Shown here: piece by piece, positions 8,109 through 16,521 of the stretch
Numbering within the stretch: position 1 is the first letter of the stretch
Layout of the letters: each line of letters opens with the position of its first letter
Origin: CAZNQW01 sp964575225
GTDB lineage: Bacteria > Chloroflexota > Anaerolineae > JAAYZQ01
DNA: 25,221 nt
Assembly (NCBI GenBank): GCA_964575225.1
Contig: CAZNQW010000027.1
Span: forward strand, 1 to 25,221
Direction: 5' to 3'
Notes under the pieces: generated by a model
Databases searched by the model: none
The model's input: the letters and a program-made list of their open reading frames with translations, nothing else
Told to the model about the DNA's origin: nothing
Position numbers and translations under genes: made by a program

Positions 8109-9299
8109 TCATTCCGGCGAGCGCAGAACCAAAGCTACTGCGGCTGGCAGATTGGCCGCGTAGTAGCGACGTGCGTCGGGTAGGGTCTCAAAGCTGGTGT
8201 TCCGCAGTAATCCCAACAGCAGGTTGTTCATTACCGCCATCGCTTGCGCTCCTTGGCCTTTCAGTCTGCAACGGTCCTCCCTGAGCGTGTCATCCCGGCG
8301 AAAATGAAGCTTGTTCTCAATGCTCCAGTGGCCACGGACAATCGCCAGCAGTCGCACTGCGTCCGCCTCTTCTCTGGTCAAACTGGTCACCCCGTAGGAA
8401 ACCTCGTCAAAGAACTTGCCATCTGAGATACGTTCAAAGTGACGTTCAAGGCGGAAGACCTGCTCGCAGTTAGGCCACCTGAGATAATCCTTCAACATGC
8501 TACTCCCGGTGAGGGTTCGTCTTTCCTGCCGTCCATGCCCCTTTCCGGGACGGACAACTGTCTGGAAGTCCTTGTGACATGGGCTGAACCCACCGCTGCA
8601 CGGTTCGGGCTCAAACAAGGTCTCAATGTCCCGCTTTAGCCCCTCCTGGTTGCCCTTCACTGTCCACACATAGTCTCCTTCCCCTTCCACAATGGCCGTC
8701 GAGAGATCCCGTTGCGCTAACAATGCATCGCCTGTCACGACTTTTCCTCGCAAATCAAGCTGTTTGACCACTCGCTTGGCAGCTGGAATCTCGTTTTCGT
8801 GGCCCCCCACCTCGACTTGGTACAGGACCCAGCCCTCTTCTGGCAAGTACGCAGACAGCAGGTGGACCCCTTTCGTCTTGCCCGCCGGAATCGTAGCTCG
8901 CATCGTCTTGCCATCCAGGTTGATGAGCCTGCTCTTGCCTGCCTTCGGCTGCTGGCCAAAGAAGTCGCGGACTGTCTGTTCAAAGGCGTCTATGTCAATG
9001 GCCTTCTTCAGCACGCGGCTGTAGGTCGTGGCATGTGGCGCTTGTGGTTTGACCAGCCCCAACACCTCGGCCAGGGCGTCTTTGCGCAGCTCAACCCATT
9101 GGGCGATCCCGCGCAGGTGATCCTCGCCAAATAGTTTCGCCAAGACGATGAAAACCAACACCGTGACCAGGGCGTAGCGCAACCCCCGTGCATCGCGCTG
9201 ATCCTGGAGCGTAGATAAGGCGGCGAACAAACTGTCCGGATCAATGACGACACCTTCAGGTCTCAGATTGACATCAAAGGCAAGCGGCGTATACTTCAT
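8109..9299 (-). CDS. ISAs1-family transposase
   Basis: A 396-aa DDE transposase. The N-terminal DDE_Tnp_1-associated region (about residues 20-100, with LFAALSTLQDQRDARGLRY) is followed by the catalytic core: LINLDGKTMR (first acidic residue), VVTGDALLAQ (second), and RGHWSIENKLHFRRDDTLRED (third, with the HW..EN signature of the family). The frame is uninterrupted, so it is probably active. GGAGAGG lies a few bases before the ATG. The gene fills nearly the whole element, ending about 16 bases from its left boundary. Confidence 0.93.
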   Translation of the reverse strand: MKYTPLAFDVNLRPEGVVIDPDSLFAALSTLQDQRDARGLRYALVTVLVFIVLAKLFGEDHLRGIAQWVELRKDALAEVLGLVKPQAPHATTYSRVLKKAIDIDAFEQTVRDFFGQQPKAGKSRLINLDGKTMRATIPAGKTKGVHLLSAYLPEEGWVLYQVEVGGHENEIPAAKRVVKQLDLRGKVVTGDALLAQRDLSTAIVEGEGDYVWTVKGNQEGLKRDIETLFEPEPCSGGFSPCHKDFQTVVRPGKGHGRQERRTLTGSSMLKDYLRWPNCEQVFRLERHFERISDGKFFDEVSYGVTSLTREEADAVRLLAIVRGHWSIENKLHFRRDDTLREDRCRLKGQGAQAMAVMNNLLLGLLRNTSFETLPDARRYYAANLPAAVALVLRSPE

Positions 9300-9338
9300 C
9301 TGGCCTCTCCTTGGTTCTTGGGTTGCTTGTCACTCCCC

Positions 9339-9344
9339 ATTATA
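9339..9344 (-). promoter_or_regulatory. probable extended -10 promoter of the transposase
   Basis: The minus strand reads TGGTATAAT here, an extended -10 element about 40 bases before the transposase ATG. A TTGACA lies further upstream but at 24-base spacing, too far for a standard -35 box. Confidence 0.4.
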
Positions 9345-9394
9345 CCAAGTAGGGGCTTTTTCCTATCCTGTCAATAGACTATGCAACAGCCGTG

Positions 9395-9403
9395 GTGGCA
9401 AAG
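9395..9403 (+). repeat. right target-site duplication of the insertion sequence
   Basis: An exact second copy of the 9-base sequence found at 8084-8092, abutting the right end of the element. Confidence 0.7.
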
Positions 9404-9458
9404 CAGTACGGGAATTGGCTCCATTCTTCGGAGATTCCCTGATGGACCGGGGCGCCAT

Positions 9459-9487
9459 TTGACGAAGCGGGTCTGTGGCAGTATACT
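9459..9487 (+). promoter_or_regulatory. promoter of the GNAT acetyltransferase gene
   Basis: TTGACG at 9459-9464, a 17-base spacer and TATACT at 9482-9487, giving a leader of about 115 bases before the gene at 9609. Confidence 0.6.
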
Positions 9488-9608
9488 GGAAGCATTCCCT
9501 TTCAGGACGATTCGGAGCAGATGATCTGGGTGGCGCATCGCTGACGGTTAAAGTCTGGCCTGTTACGCAACGGTGGGTAGCCGAATCGAGCGGTAAGGAG
9601 GATGGGGC

Positions 9609-10172
9609 TTGGATACGATGCAAGGGCAGGGCAGCGTCCGGACACTCATGGGCGACCGGGTGTATCTGCGACCGCTGGTGCGGGAGGACCTGGGTCTCAT
9701 CCGGCGCTGGTCAGGCGATCCCGAGTTCCGGGGGCTGATCGGGGAGATTGACCCGATGAGCGAAGCGGAGGCGGAGGACTTTTTCCAGCGGGTGCAAACC
9801 CAGGCCGACCGGCTGTGGTTCATGGTGGTGCGCCGATCCGATGACCGGCCCATCGGCGAGACTGGGCTCTTGCGCATGTTTCCGGCCTGGCGCACCACCG
9901 ATCTCAGCCTCATGCTGGGCGAGCGCGCTGCCTGGGGTCAGGGCTATGGCACCGAGGCCATTCGGCTGTTACTGGACCATGCCTTTGGGGTGTTGAACAT
10001 TCACCGGGTTTCCCTTGGCGTGGTGGGTTTTAATGAGCGAGCATTGCGCTTTTACGAAAAGGTGGGATTTCGGCGCGAGGGCGTCCAGCGCGACGGGTAC
10101 TACTATGAGGGCCGGTTTCACGATTTTGTGATGATGAGCATCCTCGAAGACGAATATCGGGCGTTGCAGTAG
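9609..10172 (+). CDS. GNAT-family N-acetyltransferase (RimJ/RimL-like)
   Basis: A 187-aa acetyltransferase of the GNAT superfamily, transferring acetyl from acetyl-CoA to an amine on an unknown target. It shows the RimJ/L-type pattern: VYLRPLVREDLGLIRRW at the N-terminus, the acetyl-CoA pyrophosphate loop region GERAAWGQGYGTEAIRLLL (about residues 104-122), then NIHRVSLGVVGFNERALRFYEKVGFRREG near the C-terminus, which is written here as two family hallmarks. AAGGAGG at 9595-9601 fits the TTG start at 9609 (7-base spacing) better than the ATG at 9618. It is probably monocistronic, since a promoter-like sequence precedes the next gene. Similar proteins acetylate ribosomal proteins, polyamines or antibiotics; the sequence does not say which. 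Confidence 0.85.
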   Translation: MDTMQGQGSVRTLMGDRVYLRPLVREDLGLIRRWSGDPEFRGLIGEIDPMSEAEAEDFFQRVQTQADRLWFMVVRRSDDRPIGETGLLRMFPAWRTTDLSLMLGERAAWGQGYGTEAIRLLLDHAFGVLNIHRVSLGVVGFNERALRFYEKVGFRREGVQRDGYYYEGRFHDFVMMSILEDEYRALQ

Positions 10173-10175
10173 GCT

Positions 10176-10204
10176 TTGCGCTTTCGTCGATTTTGGGGTA
10201 TCAT
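10176..10204 (+). promoter_or_regulatory. weak promoter before the acyl-CoA synthetase operon
   Basis: TTGCGC at 10176-10181, a 17-base spacer and TATCAT at 10199-10204, about 50 bases before the GTG start at 10255. The -35 box is poor, so the assignment is tentative. Confidence 0.4.
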
Positions 10205-10254
10205 GACTCAACTCGCATTTTGGGACTGGAAGGTGGTCCCGAAGAAGGCACCGC

Positions 10255-12345
10255 GTGCTCGAACTGTTTAGCGAACCAAAAGGAATCGCCGTCATCGGCG
10301 CGTCGCGAACGGCCGGCAAAATGGGCCACGATGTGCTGCGTAACATCGTCGACCACGGCTATTCGGGTGCGGTCTACCCGATCAACCCCCGTGCGACCGA
10401 AATTCTGGGGCTTGTTTGCTATCCCAGCGTGCTGTTAACTCCGGGGCTCGTCGATTTGGCGGTTGTGGTGGTGCCCAGCCGCCTAGTGGCTCAGGCTCTG
10501 GTAGAGTGCGGGGAAAAGGGCGTTCGCGGGGCGATCATCCTGTCGTCCGGGTTCCGCGAAATGGGGACCGAGGGCTGGCAGCGTGAGCGCGAAATCGTCT
10601 CCATCGCCCGACGATATGGCATGCGCCTGATTGGCCCCAATTGCCTGGGCGTGATCGATCTGGTCTCGGGGCTGAATGCCTCCTTTGCCGTGGGCATGCC
10701 CCGGTATGGCAGTATTGCTTTTCTGTCCCAGTCGGGGGCGTTGTGCACGGCGGTTCTGGACATGGCTCTTGCCGACCACGTAGGGTTTTCCCGATTTGTC
10801 AGCCTGGGCAACAAAGCCGACGTGGACGAGATTACCTTTATCGACGCCTGGGAAAAAGATCCCCATACTTCGGTGATTATGGCTTATCTGGAGGGCATTG
10901 AGGATGGAGTGGGTTTCGTAGAAATGGCCCGCCGGGTGAGCCGCCAGAAGCCTATCATTATCATCAAGTCGGGGACGACCAATGCCGGGTCGCGGGCAGT
11001 ATCGTCGCACACGGGCACGCTCTCGGGTTCAGAGCGGGCCTACCAGACCGCCTTTCGGCAGTCGGGCGTCATCCGCGCCGATTCAGTGCAGGATCTGTTT
11101 GATTACTCGATTGCCTTTGCCCGCCAGCCGTTGTTGCCCAACGATCAGATCGCCATTGTGACCAATGCCGGTGGGCCGGGCATCATGGCTACCGACGCGT
11201 GCGAGCGCGCCGGCCTGCAATTGGCTTCGCTGGCGCCCAAGACCATCCAGGCGCTGCGTCGGGTACTGCCCGAGTCGGCCAGCACGCTGAACCCTGTTGA
11301 TGTGCAGGGGGATGGTTTGGCCGAGCAATATGGACAGGCCCTGGAATTGGTGTTGGATGATCCCAACGTGGGAGGGGTGGTGGTGATCCTCACTCCCCAG
11401 GCGATGACCCAGATCGAGGAAACCGCTCGAGTGGTGGGCGAGCTGGCTCAGCGCACCGACAAGCCGGTGTTGGGGTGTTTTATGGGGAGGCAGACGGTGG
11501 CCCCGGGTATTGCGGTGCTCAATCACTATCGCGTGCCCAACTATCCGGTACCCGAGCGGGCGATGGCAGCCCTGGCGGCGATGGCCTATCACCGGCGTTG
11601 GCGCGAGCGGCCGCCGCTTGATATCCAAGAATTCGCCGTCGATCGCCAGCGGGTGAGCGAGATCCTGCGCCATGTGCGGGCCGAAGGGCGCGTGGCCTGT
11701 GGAGACATTGAAGGGCGCGAGATCCTGAAGGCCTATGGCATTCCCACGCCGCTGACCTATCTGGCGCGAACGGCCGATGAAGCCGTGGCGCATGCCGCCA
11801 AAATCGGCTATCCGGTGGCCATCAAGATCGCCTCGCCCGATATTCTGCACAAGACCGATGTGGAGGGCGTGCGCCTGAATGTGAGCTCGCCCGACGCGGT
11901 GCGTGATGCTTTTGATCTGATGATCTATCGTACCAGCCGAATGAGGCCTGCTGCCGAGATCTTGGGCTGCCTGGTGCAGGAGATGAGCCCGAAGGGCAGA
12001 GAGTTGATCGTCGGTATGAACCGAGATGCCCACTTTGGCCCGGTGATGATGTTCGGCCTGGGCGGCATCTATGTGGAGACGCTGCGCGATGTGGCGTTTC
12101 GCCTGGCCCCCTTTGATGCGCGCGATGCTCGCGAGATGATCAGCTCTATCCGGTCGTACACCTATTTGCGCGGTGTGCGCGGCGAGCCTTCTTCGGATTT
12201 GGGAGCGGTGGCGGATGCCTTGCAGAGGCTTTCTCAATTGGCGGTCGATTTTCCCGAAATTATGGAGTTTGACATTAACCCCTTGACTGTCTTTGAGAGC
12301 GGTCGTGGCCTAACGGGAATTGACATGAGATTGGTGCTGGGTTGA
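10255..12345 (+). CDS. ADP-forming acetyl/acyl-CoA synthetase, fused alpha-beta
   Basis: A 696-aa enzyme that converts acyl-CoA, ADP and phosphate to the acid, CoA and ATP, giving substrate-level ATP during fermentation of acetyl-CoA or amino-acid-derived acyl-CoAs. The alpha part comes first: a CoA-binding Rossmann domain (IAVIGASRTAGKMGH, about residues 10-25), a succinyl-CoA-ligase-like domain with GPNCLGVID and SQSGAL, and the phosphorylated histidine His252 in SSHTGTLSG. The C-terminal beta part (from about residue 470) is an ATP-grasp domain with GYPVAIKIASPDILHKTDVEG and EFDINPLTVF. The GTG start follows GAAGG at 6-base spacing. It heads a likely operon with a DRTGG protein and enolase. 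Confidence 0.93.
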   Translation: MLELFSEPKGIAVIGASRTAGKMGHDVLRNIVDHGYSGAVYPINPRATEILGLVCYPSVLLTPGLVDLAVVVVPSRLVAQALVECGEKGVRGAIILSSGFREMGTEGWQREREIVSIARRYGMRLIGPNCLGVIDLVSGLNASFAVGMPRYGSIAFLSQSGALCTAVLDMALADHVGFSRFVSLGNKADVDEITFIDAWEKDPHTSVIMAYLEGIEDGVGFVEMARRVSRQKPIIIIKSGTTNAGSRAVSSHTGTLSGSERAYQTAFRQSGVIRADSVQDLFDYSIAFARQPLLPNDQIAIVTNAGGPGIMATDACERAGLQLASLAPKTIQALRRVLPESASTLNPVDVQGDGLAEQYGQALELVLDDPNVGGVVVILTPQAMTQIEETARVVGELAQRTDKPVLGCFMGRQTVAPGIAVLNHYRVPNYPVPERAMAALAAMAYHRRWRERPPLDIQEFAVDRQRVSEILRHVRAEGRVACGDIEGREILKAYGIPTPLTYLARTADEAVAHAAKIGYPVAIKIASPDILHKTDVEGVRLNVSSPDAVRDAFDLMIYRTSRMRPAAEILGCLVQEMSPKGRELIVGMNRDAHFGPVMMFGLGGIYVETLRDVAFRLAPFDARDAREMISSIRSYTYLRGVRGEPSSDLGAVADALQRLSQLAVDFPEIMEFDINPLTVFESGRGLTGIDMRLVLG

Positions 12346-12400
12346 GAGCGGGGTCCCACCGGATGGGGGCGGCCCAACATAGAGCATGTGGGAGGTGGAA

Positions 12401-13471
12401 ATGACGACACTCTACGTTACGTCTACGGAGACATTCTCGGGAAAGAGTGCCTTGTGCGTCGGTTTTGGCAAGCGATTTCAGCGCGAAGGCTATCGTATTG
12501 GTTATATGAAGCCGGTGAGCGCTGGGATGCGCTTGGCCGCGGGGATTGCCGATGAGGACGCCGAGTTCTTTAAGCAGACGTTTGCGCTGCCCGATTCTCC
12601 CGAGGACATGGTGCCCGTAGTCCTGGGCCCCCGTACAGTGGAGGAGATCCTTACGGGTGAAGACACCGTGGACTATGTGGCCAAGCTGCGCGCGGCCTAT
12701 GAGCGGGTGGCCCAGGGGCGCGACCTGATCATTTTGGAGGGAGGCTGTAACCTGCGCGAGGGCTATCTGGTGGGGTTGCCCACGCCGTTGGTAGGAGACC
12801 TGTTGAACGCCCGCGAGTTGGTGGTCATCAAATACAACGACGATCTCCAGATGCTGGACGATGCGCTGACGTCGCGTGTTCGCCTGGGCGATTCGCTCAT
12901 CGGTGTGGTGCTCAACGCCATCCCACGGCAACGAATGGCCTTTGTCCAGGAGGTGGTGCGGCCTGCTCTGCAAGAGCGCGGTATCCCCGTGTTGGGAGTC
13001 CTGCCCCAGGAGCGCTTGTTGCTGTCGATGAGTGTGGGCGAGTTGGCCGAGATCCTGTCGGGCACGATCCTCTGTTGCGCCGACAAAGCGGACGAATTGG
13101 TGGAGCATCTGATGGTTGGCGCGATGAGCGTCGATTCGGCGCTGACCTATTTCCGCCGCAAGCCCAACAAGGCGGTAATTACAGGTGGCGACCGGCCTGA
13201 CATCCAACTGGCAGCCTTGGAGACCAGCACCAAATGCCTCATTTTGACGGGCAACCTGAGGCCCAGTCCCATCATTCAGGGCCGGGCCGAGGAAGTCGGC
13301 GTGCCGATGATTCTCGTGCGTCAGGATACCCTGACGACGGTGGAGGTGATCGATCGGTTCTTTGGCAAGACCCGCTTTCACCTGGAGAAAAAGATCCAGC
13401 GGTTCGAAGAATTGCTGGAAGACCGATTTGACTATGAGGCGCTCTATCGGGCCCTGGATATGGGTTCTTGA
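12401..13471 (+). CDS. DRTGG-domain protein with BioD-like N-terminal domain
   Basis: A 356-aa protein of the COG0857 type. The N-terminal P-loop domain resembles BioD and the N-terminal part of large phosphotransacetylases: TLYVTSTETFSGKSALCVGFGKRF (Walker A-like TFSGKS), then LIILEGG and VVIKYND. The C-terminal DRTGG domain (about 215-330) has KAVITGGDRPDIQLAAL and CLILTGN. There is no phosphotransacetylase catalytic domain. Homologues often sit beside ADP-forming acyl-CoA synthetases and may sense or regulate acetyl-CoA metabolism; the molecular role is not established. GGAGG at 12391-12395 fixes the ATG at 12401. It lies 55 bases after the synthetase gene. Confidence 0.85.
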   Translation: MTTLYVTSTETFSGKSALCVGFGKRFQREGYRIGYMKPVSAGMRLAAGIADEDAEFFKQTFALPDSPEDMVPVVLGPRTVEEILTGEDTVDYVAKLRAAYERVAQGRDLIILEGGCNLREGYLVGLPTPLVGDLLNARELVVIKYNDDLQMLDDALTSRVRLGDSLIGVVLNAIPRQRMAFVQEVVRPALQERGIPVLGVLPQERLLLSMSVGELAEILSGTILCCADKADELVEHLMVGAMSVDSALTYFRRKPNKAVITGGDRPDIQLAALETSTKCLILTGNLRPSPIIQGRAEEVGVPMILVRQDTLTTVEVIDRFFGKTRFHLEKKIQRFEELLEDRFDYEALYRALDMGS

Positions 13472-13534
13472 GGTCCGCAGAAAACAGGTCGAGAGGGTAC
13501 GGAAGCCTTTGGAATGGCATGAGGAGGCACTGAC

Positions 13535-14821
13535 ATGACGATTATCACGGATGTGTTGGCGCGGGAGATTTTGGATTCGCGGGGCAACCCGACCATTGAG
13601 GTGGAGGTGGTGCTCGAATCGGGCAGCCTGGGGCGGGCAGCGGTTCCGTCGGGAGCTTCGACCGGCCAGCACGAGGCGGTCGAGCTACGCGATGGCGATA
13701 AGGACCGCTATGGGGGCTTGGGCGTTCTCAGGGCGGTGGAGACTGTCAACGACACCATCTCCAACGAACTGTGGGGCTATGACGCCCTCGAGCAGGTGGA
13801 GGTGGACCAGTATTTGATCGAGTTGGACGGCACGCCCAACAAGGGCCAGCTCGGCGCCAATGCCATCCTGGGCGTGAGCCTGGCTACGGCCAAAGCCGCT
13901 GCCGAGGCGGTTGGCTTGCCGCTCTATCGGTACATTGGCGGGGTGGCGGCGCGCAGTTTGCCGGTGCCGATGATGAACATCCTCAACGGTGGCAAGCACG
14001 CCATGGATGGACCCGATCTGCAAGAGTTCATGGCCATGCCGGTGGGCGCTCCCTCTTTTGCCGAGGCCTTGCGCTGGGGGGCCGAAACCTATCATGCCCT
14101 CAAAAAGGTCCTCAAGGCCAAGGGCTATAGTACCGGTGTGGGCGACGAGGGTGGGTTTGCGCCATCGCTCAGGTCGAACACGGAAGCCATTGAGCTGATC
14201 ATTGAGGCGATCCAGCAGGCAGGTTACGAGCCGGGCAAGGATATTTTTATCGCCCTCGACCCGGCGGCCAGTGAGGTGTACGACAAGGGCCAGTATGTGC
14301 TTAAAAAAGAGGGGCGCACCCTGAGTGGTCCCGAGATGATCGACTTTTATGAGGATTGGGTCAATCGCTTCCCTATCATCTCGATTGAGGATGGACTGGC
14401 CGAAGACGACTGGGACAACTGGGTATTGTTGAATCAGCGACTGGGCAAGCGAATCCAGATTATGGGCGATGATTTACTGGTGACCAACGTCGAGCGATTG
14501 AAAATGGGCATCGAGCGCCAGGTGGGCAATAGCATCCTGATCAAGCTTAACCAGATCGGCACTCTGACCGAGACACTGGCTGCTATCGAAATGGCCAAAC
14601 GCGCCGGCTGGACGGCTGTGGTGTCTCACCGCTCGGGCGAGACCGAGGACACGACGATTGCCGACCTGGTGGTGGCGACCAACGCCGGGCAGATCAAGAC
14701 CGGGGCCCCGGCACGCAGCGACCGCGTTTCCAAGTTCAATGCCCTGTTGCGCATTGAAGAGGAGCTGGGCGGTATGGCGGTCTATGCCGGGATGGATGCC
14801 TTTTACAACCTCAAGCGCTAG
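13535..14821 (+). CDS. eno: enolase (phosphopyruvate hydratase)
   Basis: A 428-aa glycolytic enzyme interconverting 2-phosphoglycerate and phosphoenolpyruvate in the cytoplasm. The full family pattern is present: AREILDSRGNPTIEVEV and VPSGASTG at the N-terminus, the catalytic region VGDEGGFAPSL, Mg ligands in FIALDPAASE, ISIEDGLAEDDW and IMGDDLLVTN, the catalytic lysine in LIKLNQIGTLTET, and the signature SHRSGETEDTTIADL. GAGGAGG at 13521-13527 precedes the ATG. It is the last gene of the three-gene group and is followed by a strong terminator. Confidence 0.98.
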   Translation: MTIITDVLAREILDSRGNPTIEVEVVLESGSLGRAAVPSGASTGQHEAVELRDGDKDRYGGLGVLRAVETVNDTISNELWGYDALEQVEVDQYLIELDGTPNKGQLGANAILGVSLATAKAAAEAVGLPLYRYIGGVAARSLPVPMMNILNGGKHAMDGPDLQEFMAMPVGAPSFAEALRWGAETYHALKKVLKAKGYSTGVGDEGGFAPSLRSNTEAIELIIEAIQQAGYEPGKDIFIALDPAASEVYDKGQYVLKKEGRTLSGPEMIDFYEDWVNRFPIISIEDGLAEDDWDNWVLLNQRLGKRIQIMGDDLLVTNVERLKMGIERQVGNSILIKLNQIGTLTETLAAIEMAKRAGWTAVVSHRSGETEDTTIADLVVATNAGQIKTGAPARSDRVSKFNALLRIEEELGGMAVYAGMDAFYNLKR

Positions 14822-14848
14822 AAGCTTACCCACGTTCCGATTCTTGAG

Positions 14849-14882
14849 AAGAGTCCGCAGACCTTGCTGCGGGCTCTTTTTT
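14849..14882 (+). terminator. intrinsic terminator after enolase, probably bidirectional
   Basis: Stem AAGAG-T-CCGCAG (14849-14860), loop ACCTTG, then CTGCGG-G-CTCTT (14867-14878) and a T-run to 14882. It lies between enolase and the converging transporter gene, whose stop is at 14900, so it can serve both. The T-run is better for the plus strand. Confidence 0.88.
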
Positions 14883-14899
14883 ACCAGGTGGGGAATTAT

Positions 14900-16183
14900 T
14901 TAGGCTGAGGCCGAAGGCGGAGATTCGGTTGGTCTGACGTTGGGTACCAAGGCCCAGGCCAGGATTGCGGCCAGGCCAAAGACCGCGGCCGAGACCAGGA
15001 ATGGCCAGCGCAGGCCCATGCCGGCGGCGACCGAGGCGCCCAGCATGGGGCCCACCGCGTTGGCGCCCGCCACCAGGCTGGCATCGACGCCATAGACGGC
15101 GCCCTGGTGCCCTTCGGGAGATAGGTTGGCCATCAGGGCGCTGATCGAAGCCAGAACTCCGCTCATCACAAAGCCAAGAATGGCTTGCAGAACAAGCAAT
15201 TGCCAGGGTGTCGTCACAAAGAATTGGGGGATAAAGAGCAGGGTGCCGATGCCGGCGCAGACCACCAACACGCGGCGATAGCCCAGGCGGTCGCTGGCCC
15301 GGCCCAAGGTGACCGATCCGGCGGCGCCTGCTGCGGCTTGGGCGCCCGAGATCAATCCGGTCATCGAGGCCACACGTGCGCCGGCGGGCAGCAGGCTCTG
15401 CACAAAGAGGGCCAAGATGGGGCCAATAATGCGGGTGGCCATTTTGGCCATAAAGCTGATGCTGAACATGGCCGGCAGCCCAGGGCTGCGGAGCACGAGG
15501 CCGATCTGGCCCCGCAGGCCGCCATCCCTCTTGCGTTCTTCGGGGGTGGGGGGCGTAAACTCCTCCTGGACGAAACGCCAGACGGTCAGACCGGCCAGGA
15601 AAAGCAGTGTGCCGGTCACCCAGAAGGTGGCGCGATAGCCCCAGGTGTCGGCTACCACGCCGCCGATAAGGGGGCCCACCGACGATCCGCCGAAAATCGC
15701 CATTTGCAGCATGCCCAGGGCATAGCCTGACCGCTGGCGGGGGGTGCTTCCGGCCACCAGTGTGGTGGCGGCTGCCACCGTGCCGGTCAGCATGCCCTGA
15801 ATCATCCTGAGTATGAGGAGCTGCTGGACGTTCTGAACAAAACCCATGGCTCCCAGGATCAGCGCACCGCCCAACATGGCGCGAATCACCATCGGTTTTC
15901 GACCATAACGGTCGGCTAGCATCCCCCAGATGGGGGCGAAAATGGCCATAGGGATGGCGTGGGCGGAATAGAGCACACCCGACCATAGCTCGACTTGGGT
16001 CAGATCGCGGATGCCCAAATCCTGGATGTAATAAGGCAGGAAGGGCATGACAAAAGAGAAACCGGCAATCGCCATAAATTCGGCGAGCCACATGACATAA
16101 AGATTCCGTTGCCAGGCTTTCAAAGAGGCCCTCGCTTTGGGTCCTGTTGGCGTTGGACCAAGTTTGTCTCGCGCGGCCCACAA
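14900..16183 (-). CDS. major facilitator superfamily (MFS) transporter, drug:H+ antiporter-1 type
   Basis: A 427-aa inner-membrane transporter with about 12 predicted helices in two six-helix halves. The MFS loop 2-3 motif is seen as GMLADRYGRKPM (about residue 85), with a weaker repeat GRASDRLGYRRV in the second half. The motif-C-like GGSSVGPLIGGVVAD in helix 5 favours the DHA1 exporter branch. The substrate is unknown; multidrug or sugar efflux are typical. The frame opens at TTG 16183, which has no strong SD. An internal ATG about 30 residues later lies inside helix 1, so the longer form is preferred. It has its own promoter and converges on enolase. Confidence 0.87.
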   Translation of the reverse strand: MWAARDKLGPTPTGPKARASLKAWQRNLYVMWLAEFMAIAGFSFVMPFLPYYIQDLGIRDLTQVELWSGVLYSAHAIPMAIFAPIWGMLADRYGRKPMVIRAMLGGALILGAMGFVQNVQQLLILRMIQGMLTGTVAAATTLVAGSTPRQRSGYALGMLQMAIFGGSSVGPLIGGVVADTWGYRATFWVTGTLLFLAGLTVWRFVQEEFTPPTPEERKRDGGLRGQIGLVLRSPGLPAMFSISFMAKMATRIIGPILALFVQSLLPAGARVASMTGLISGAQAAAGAAGSVTLGRASDRLGYRRVLVVCAGIGTLLFIPQFFVTTPWQLLVLQAILGFVMSGVLASISALMANLSPEGHQGAVYGVDASLVAGANAVGPMLGASVAAGMGLRWPFLVSAAVFGLAAILAWALVPNVRPTESPPSASA

Positions 16184-16265
16184 GGCGGCAAAAGTCCACG
16201 TGGTTTATGGCTCTCGGCCTGCGCGAGGGGTGCGCCGCCAACCCGTTGGCTGGAGCGCACCTTTC

Positions 16266-16294
16266 ATTATACTTCCCTTGGCGGTATCGGTCAA
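16266..16294 (-). promoter_or_regulatory. promoter of the MFS transporter gene
   Basis: On the minus strand TTGACC (16294-16289), a 17-base spacer and TATAAT (16271-16266). Transcription would start near 16259, about 75 bases before the gene. It diverges from the C1 operon promoter at 16487. Confidence 0.72.
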
Positions 16295-16486
16295 AGATCC
16301 ACCTGCAGGGCGGGAGGGCTGCTGCAAAGTCGGGCGCTGACTAGATTTTCCCGCGGCGGATCGTGTGCACCCTTTGGTTGCCGACCGCTGAAAAAGACGG
16401 GGGCCATGCAGACACGAAGCGGCGAGCATCCGATCAGATTGAATGACCTACGTTACACGCATCTGTAGATTTGGTGAAAAAAGGAT

Positions 16487-16515
16487 TTGACAGGGTGTCC
16501 AAAATATAGTACAAT
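16487..16515 (+). promoter_or_regulatory. strong sigma70-type promoter of the C1 operon
   Basis: TTGACA at 16487-16492, a 17-base spacer and TACAAT at 16510-16515, close to consensus. Transcription would start near 16522, giving a leader of about 317 bases before the first gene at 16839. Confidence 0.78.
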
Positions 16516-16521
16516 GTGGTT

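Larger units (their letters stand above)
8093..9394 (-). mobile_element. ISAs1-family insertion sequence, complete
   Basis: The element is about 1.3 kb and carries one transposase gene on the minus strand. Its ends share GGCTGTTGCATNGTC as an imperfect terminal inverted repeat (core 8096-8110 on the plus strand; 9391-9377 on the minus). It is flanked by a 9-bp direct repeat. Removing it and one repeat copy rejoins the sequence upstream of the tRNA promoter smoothly. Intact gene, ends and target duplication suggest a fairly recent insertion. Boundaries may be off by two or three bases. Confidence 0.85.

Noticed and set aside
11083..13672. Long minus-strand frames opposite the acyl-CoA synthetase and DRTGG genes (11083-12237, 12275-13672)
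   Set aside because: They mirror well-supported plus-strand genes in GC-rich codons and encode His- and Gln-rich sequence without domains.
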